This document shows, piece by piece, positions 14,284-15,646 of a stretch of 15,646 nt of DNA. Under the pieces are notes generated by a model that did no database searches, had not been told where the DNA came from, and saw only the letters and a program-made list of their open reading frames with translations. The position numbers were made by a program, and so were the translations under genes. Source of the stretch: an uncultured Mycoplasmatota bacterium (GTDB lineage Bacteria; Bacillota_I; Bacilli_A; RF39; UBA660); contig URZL01000017.1 of assembly GCA_900552335.1 (NCBI GenBank), positions 1-15,646 on the forward strand, given 5' to 3'. Within the stretch, counting starts at the first letter, position 1, and each line of letters opens with the position of its first letter.

Positions 14284-14840
14284 ATATTTTTCCCCTTTCT
14301 TGCAATATAATATGTTTTTACCTTTGTATTTCTATTTCTAGTTGCCATTTTTTCGTAATAAGCAAATACTTCATCATCTTCTTTACCTTGTTGTTCTTCT
14401 AATTTTCTTAACTGTTCTTCTTTTTCTCTTAACAGCTTTAATCGGCATATCTCATTATATTCTTCTAAGGTAACCACTCTTCCATAATCATCATAAGTCA
14501 AGTTTTCTTCTTGTAAATTTTTTAAACGACGTTGTCTTAATTTTTCTGGATTAGAATTAATAAGTAAATTAATGTGTAATTTTTCTAATTCTATATTAGG
14601 ATTTTTATAAGGAATGATTTTTCCAACTTCATCTTTTACGTAAATAAACTTTCCAGTTAATTTTTCTTCTTTGGTTATTTCACCGATTTTTCCTCTAATA
14701 ACATGTCTTCCTTTCAAAGAAAGAAATTCTGTCATCCTTTTATGTGTCATTTTTCCTCTCCATGAACATCTTAAAGAACAATAGTTTTCCAGAAATTCTC
14801 TGATAGAAACAATTTGTTTTTCACTAATAAAATCTGACAT
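14277..14840 (-). CDS. Unknown basic protein under T-box control, coupled to thrS
   Basis: This 187-aa protein is not recognised. Residues 1-90 look like a compact domain: [20 protein letters not shown] with Cys21 and Cys25, then beta-like [10 protein letters not shown] and [17 protein letters not shown]. Residues about 95-155 are strongly charged and probably coiled coil ([47 protein letters not shown]). The tail is basic. AGGAGG lies 9 bases before the start. It is the first gene after the Thr T-box and overlaps thrS by 7 bases (shared ATGTTAA), so both are induced when tRNA-Thr is uncharged and translated together. A translation- or RNA-related role is a guess from context only. Confidence 0.85.
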   Translation of the reverse strand: MSDFISEKQIVSIREFLENYCSLRCSWRGKMTHKRMTEFLSLKGRHVIRGKIGEITKEEKLTGKFIYVKDEVGKIIPYKNPNIELEKLHINLLINSNPEKLRQRRLKNLQEENLTYDDYGRVVTLEEYNEICRLKLLREKEEQLRKLEEQQGKEDDEVFAYYEKMATRNRNTKVKTYYIARKGKNIC

Positions 14841-14855
14841 ACTTCAAAACCTCCT

Positions 14856-14908
14856 AAAAAAAGAGAATGGTACCTTGTAAGGAGTGCATATGCACGGTAC
14901 CATCCTCT
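14856..14908 (-). terminator. T-box regulated terminator
   Basis: On the minus strand AGAGGATGGTACC pairs with GGTACCATTCTCT (one G-T pair) and is followed by seven T. The 5' arm contains the T-box sequence, so terminator and antiterminator are mutually exclusive. Confidence 0.9.
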
Positions 14909-15057
14909 ATTTCACTCTTTTTGATAACGGGAACTCCCCGGGAACTTTTTCAAGCCCAATTCATAGGTAGTAACATTATTTTTATTTTATTATCTTCCAC
15001 CAAACGATAACTCTCTATAAAAAATCCAATAAGTCATGTCCTAATCAAAATCTTTAT
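14856..15057 (-). ncRNA. T-box riboswitch, threonine type
   Basis: A leader between a strong promoter and the 187-aa/thrS operon. In transcript order: a stem I arm with AGAGAG and the apical hairpin TTATC-GTTTGGTGGAA-GATAA (conserved GGTGGAA-type loop); the 3' side with adjacent ACT and ACC (in GTTACTACCTATGAA), both Thr codons and hence specifier candidates; two hairpins (CTT-GAAA-AAG within GGG...CCC, and CGGG-GAGTT-CCCG as a stem III candidate); the T-box TGGTACCGTG (14893-14902) that pairs with the tRNA acceptor end; and the terminator. Uncharged tRNA-Thr binding should stabilise the antiterminator and switch on the operon. The 334-bp gap 14841-15174 holds this element and its promoter. 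Confidence 0.92.
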
Positions 15058-15063
15058 AATTTG

Positions 15064-15091
15064 ATTTTATCACTTTATATCGTTTTGTCAA
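15064..15091 (-). promoter_or_regulatory. Sigma-A promoter of the T-box/thrS operon
   Basis: Consensus -35 TTGACA (15086-15091), 16-bp spacer, -10 TAAAAT (15064-15069). This puts the transcript start near 15057, just before the T-box stem I. Confidence 0.8.
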
Positions 15092-15174
15092 TTGTTTTAA
15101 AACATATTGTCTAATAAATTTCATTATTGCTCTTTGCAAAGAAAAATAACATTTTTGTAATATACTGATTTCTA

Positions 15175-15646
15175 TTACTGAATAGCTACAGTAATGGACA
15201 ATGTGTTCCATCCAGTTAAAAGAGATGAACCTACTTTTACAATCTCTTTTCCTCCTAATGTAGCAATTTGTCCCATTGTACCATCAGTTTCATTACGGTA
15301 CATACCAAACGCATTATATTTCATAGTAACTCCAGACACATCTAATAACTTAAACCATGCCGATGAAGTTGGCTCACCTTGATAAAAACGGCAGGCTATA
15401 TGCACTATATTTCCGGATCTCGTAATTTCTAAATTTGTAATAGCTTGAGTGATTGGATCAGAAACCGATATGGTAATATCATTTGATGAATTTAAATTTT
15501 TTAACTGATTATTTAAGTTATTAATATTTTCAGTATTTCTACTAATAATACTAGATAAACCATTCAAGTTACTATTTGTTTTATCCAATTTGCTTTGTAA
15601 AGCATAGTTATTTAAATTATTTTGTAATTCTTCTATATTACTTTTC
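15175..15646 (-). CDS. Prepilin-like protein C, 5' end beyond window
   Basis: The open frame runs to the right edge, so the N-terminus is not seen. The visible start, KSNIEELQNNLNNYALQSKL, is the coiled-coil stalk of prepilin-like proteins A and B almost residue for residue. After DKTNSNLNGLSSIISRNTEN it changes to a third, unrelated tip of about 120 residues (NDITISVSDP, LEITRSGNIVHIACRFYQG, WFKLLDVSGVTMKYNAFGMY, LLTGWNTLSITVAIQ). This tip is beta-rich and similar in style to phage fibre receptor-binding heads. It lies more than 5 kb from the A/B pair, on the other side of thrS, so the family is dispersed. No strong terminator separates it from the T-box promoter. Whether it has the pilin leader and cassette cannot be seen here. 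Confidence 0.8.
   Translation of the reverse strand, partial: KSNIEELQNNLNNYALQSKLDKTNSNLNGLSSIISRNTENINNLNNQLKNLNSSNDITISVSDPITQAITNLEITRSGNIVHIACRFYQGEPTSSAWFKLLDVSGVTMKYNAFGMYRNETDGTMGQIATLGGKEIVKVGSSLLTGWNTLSITVAIQ

Noticed and set aside
15121..15174. CTTTGCAAAG palindrome as terminator of prepilin-like gene C
   Set aside because: No T-run follows the hairpin on the minus strand.

Overview
The window is a very AT-rich bacterial chromosome segment that uses the standard code: TGG is the Trp codon in the intact genes. It carries SUF iron-sulfur genes of the Gram-positive type (sufU, sufB), spoVS, a Cse60-like gene, two CotF-like coat genes, RecD2, a T-box-controlled threonyl-tRNA synthetase without a TGS domain, and prepilin-like proteins with Firmicutes-style GFTLIELL leaders. 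This points to an uncultured, low-GC member of the Bacillota. It is probably a gut-type lineage of Bacilli/Erysipelotrichia close to the Mollicutes, descended from or still a spore former. That placement is inference.

Layout from left to right. Positions 1-208 hold a promoter-leader cassette pointing off the left edge. On the minus strand follow sufU-sufB (209-1955), spoVS (2044-2304) and a hypothetical protein with a degenerate peptidase-like core (2373-3194). A monocistronic plus-strand gene (3513-4808) ends at a shared bidirectional terminator facing a 50-aa membrane-anchored protein and recD2 (4856-7285, minus). Two CotF-like coat genes run on the plus strand (7377-7907) to another shared terminator. 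Then come two tandem, minus-strand prepilin-like genes (7937-8926 and 9191-10204), each behind an identical promoter-leader cassette. Next are cse60 (a 55-aa gene with a TTG start) and a Wzx/MVF-type flippase (10383-12112), a decayed ORF (12232-12473), and the threonine unit: promoter, T-box, a 187-aa unknown protein, then thrS (12529-15091, minus). The window ends inside a third prepilin-like paralogue (15175 to the edge).

The most unusual content is the prepilin-like family and its control region. The two complete proteins share a processed pilin N-terminus, a common head and a coiled-coil stalk with phage-tail-fibre flavour, then switch abruptly to unrelated C-terminal tips of about 110 residues. 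The partial third copy has yet another tip. Upstream of both complete copies, and once more after sufB, sits a cassette with a conserved sigma-A-like promoter (TTGAAA, 17-bp spacer, TATAGT or TAAGAT), a 37-bp invariant block, a small inverted repeat, and a run of exactly ten C (ten G in the transcript sense) abutting a hairpin. The pattern fits a dispersed, modular, possibly phase-variable surface filament or adhesin system. The sequence supports the architecture; the function is inference.
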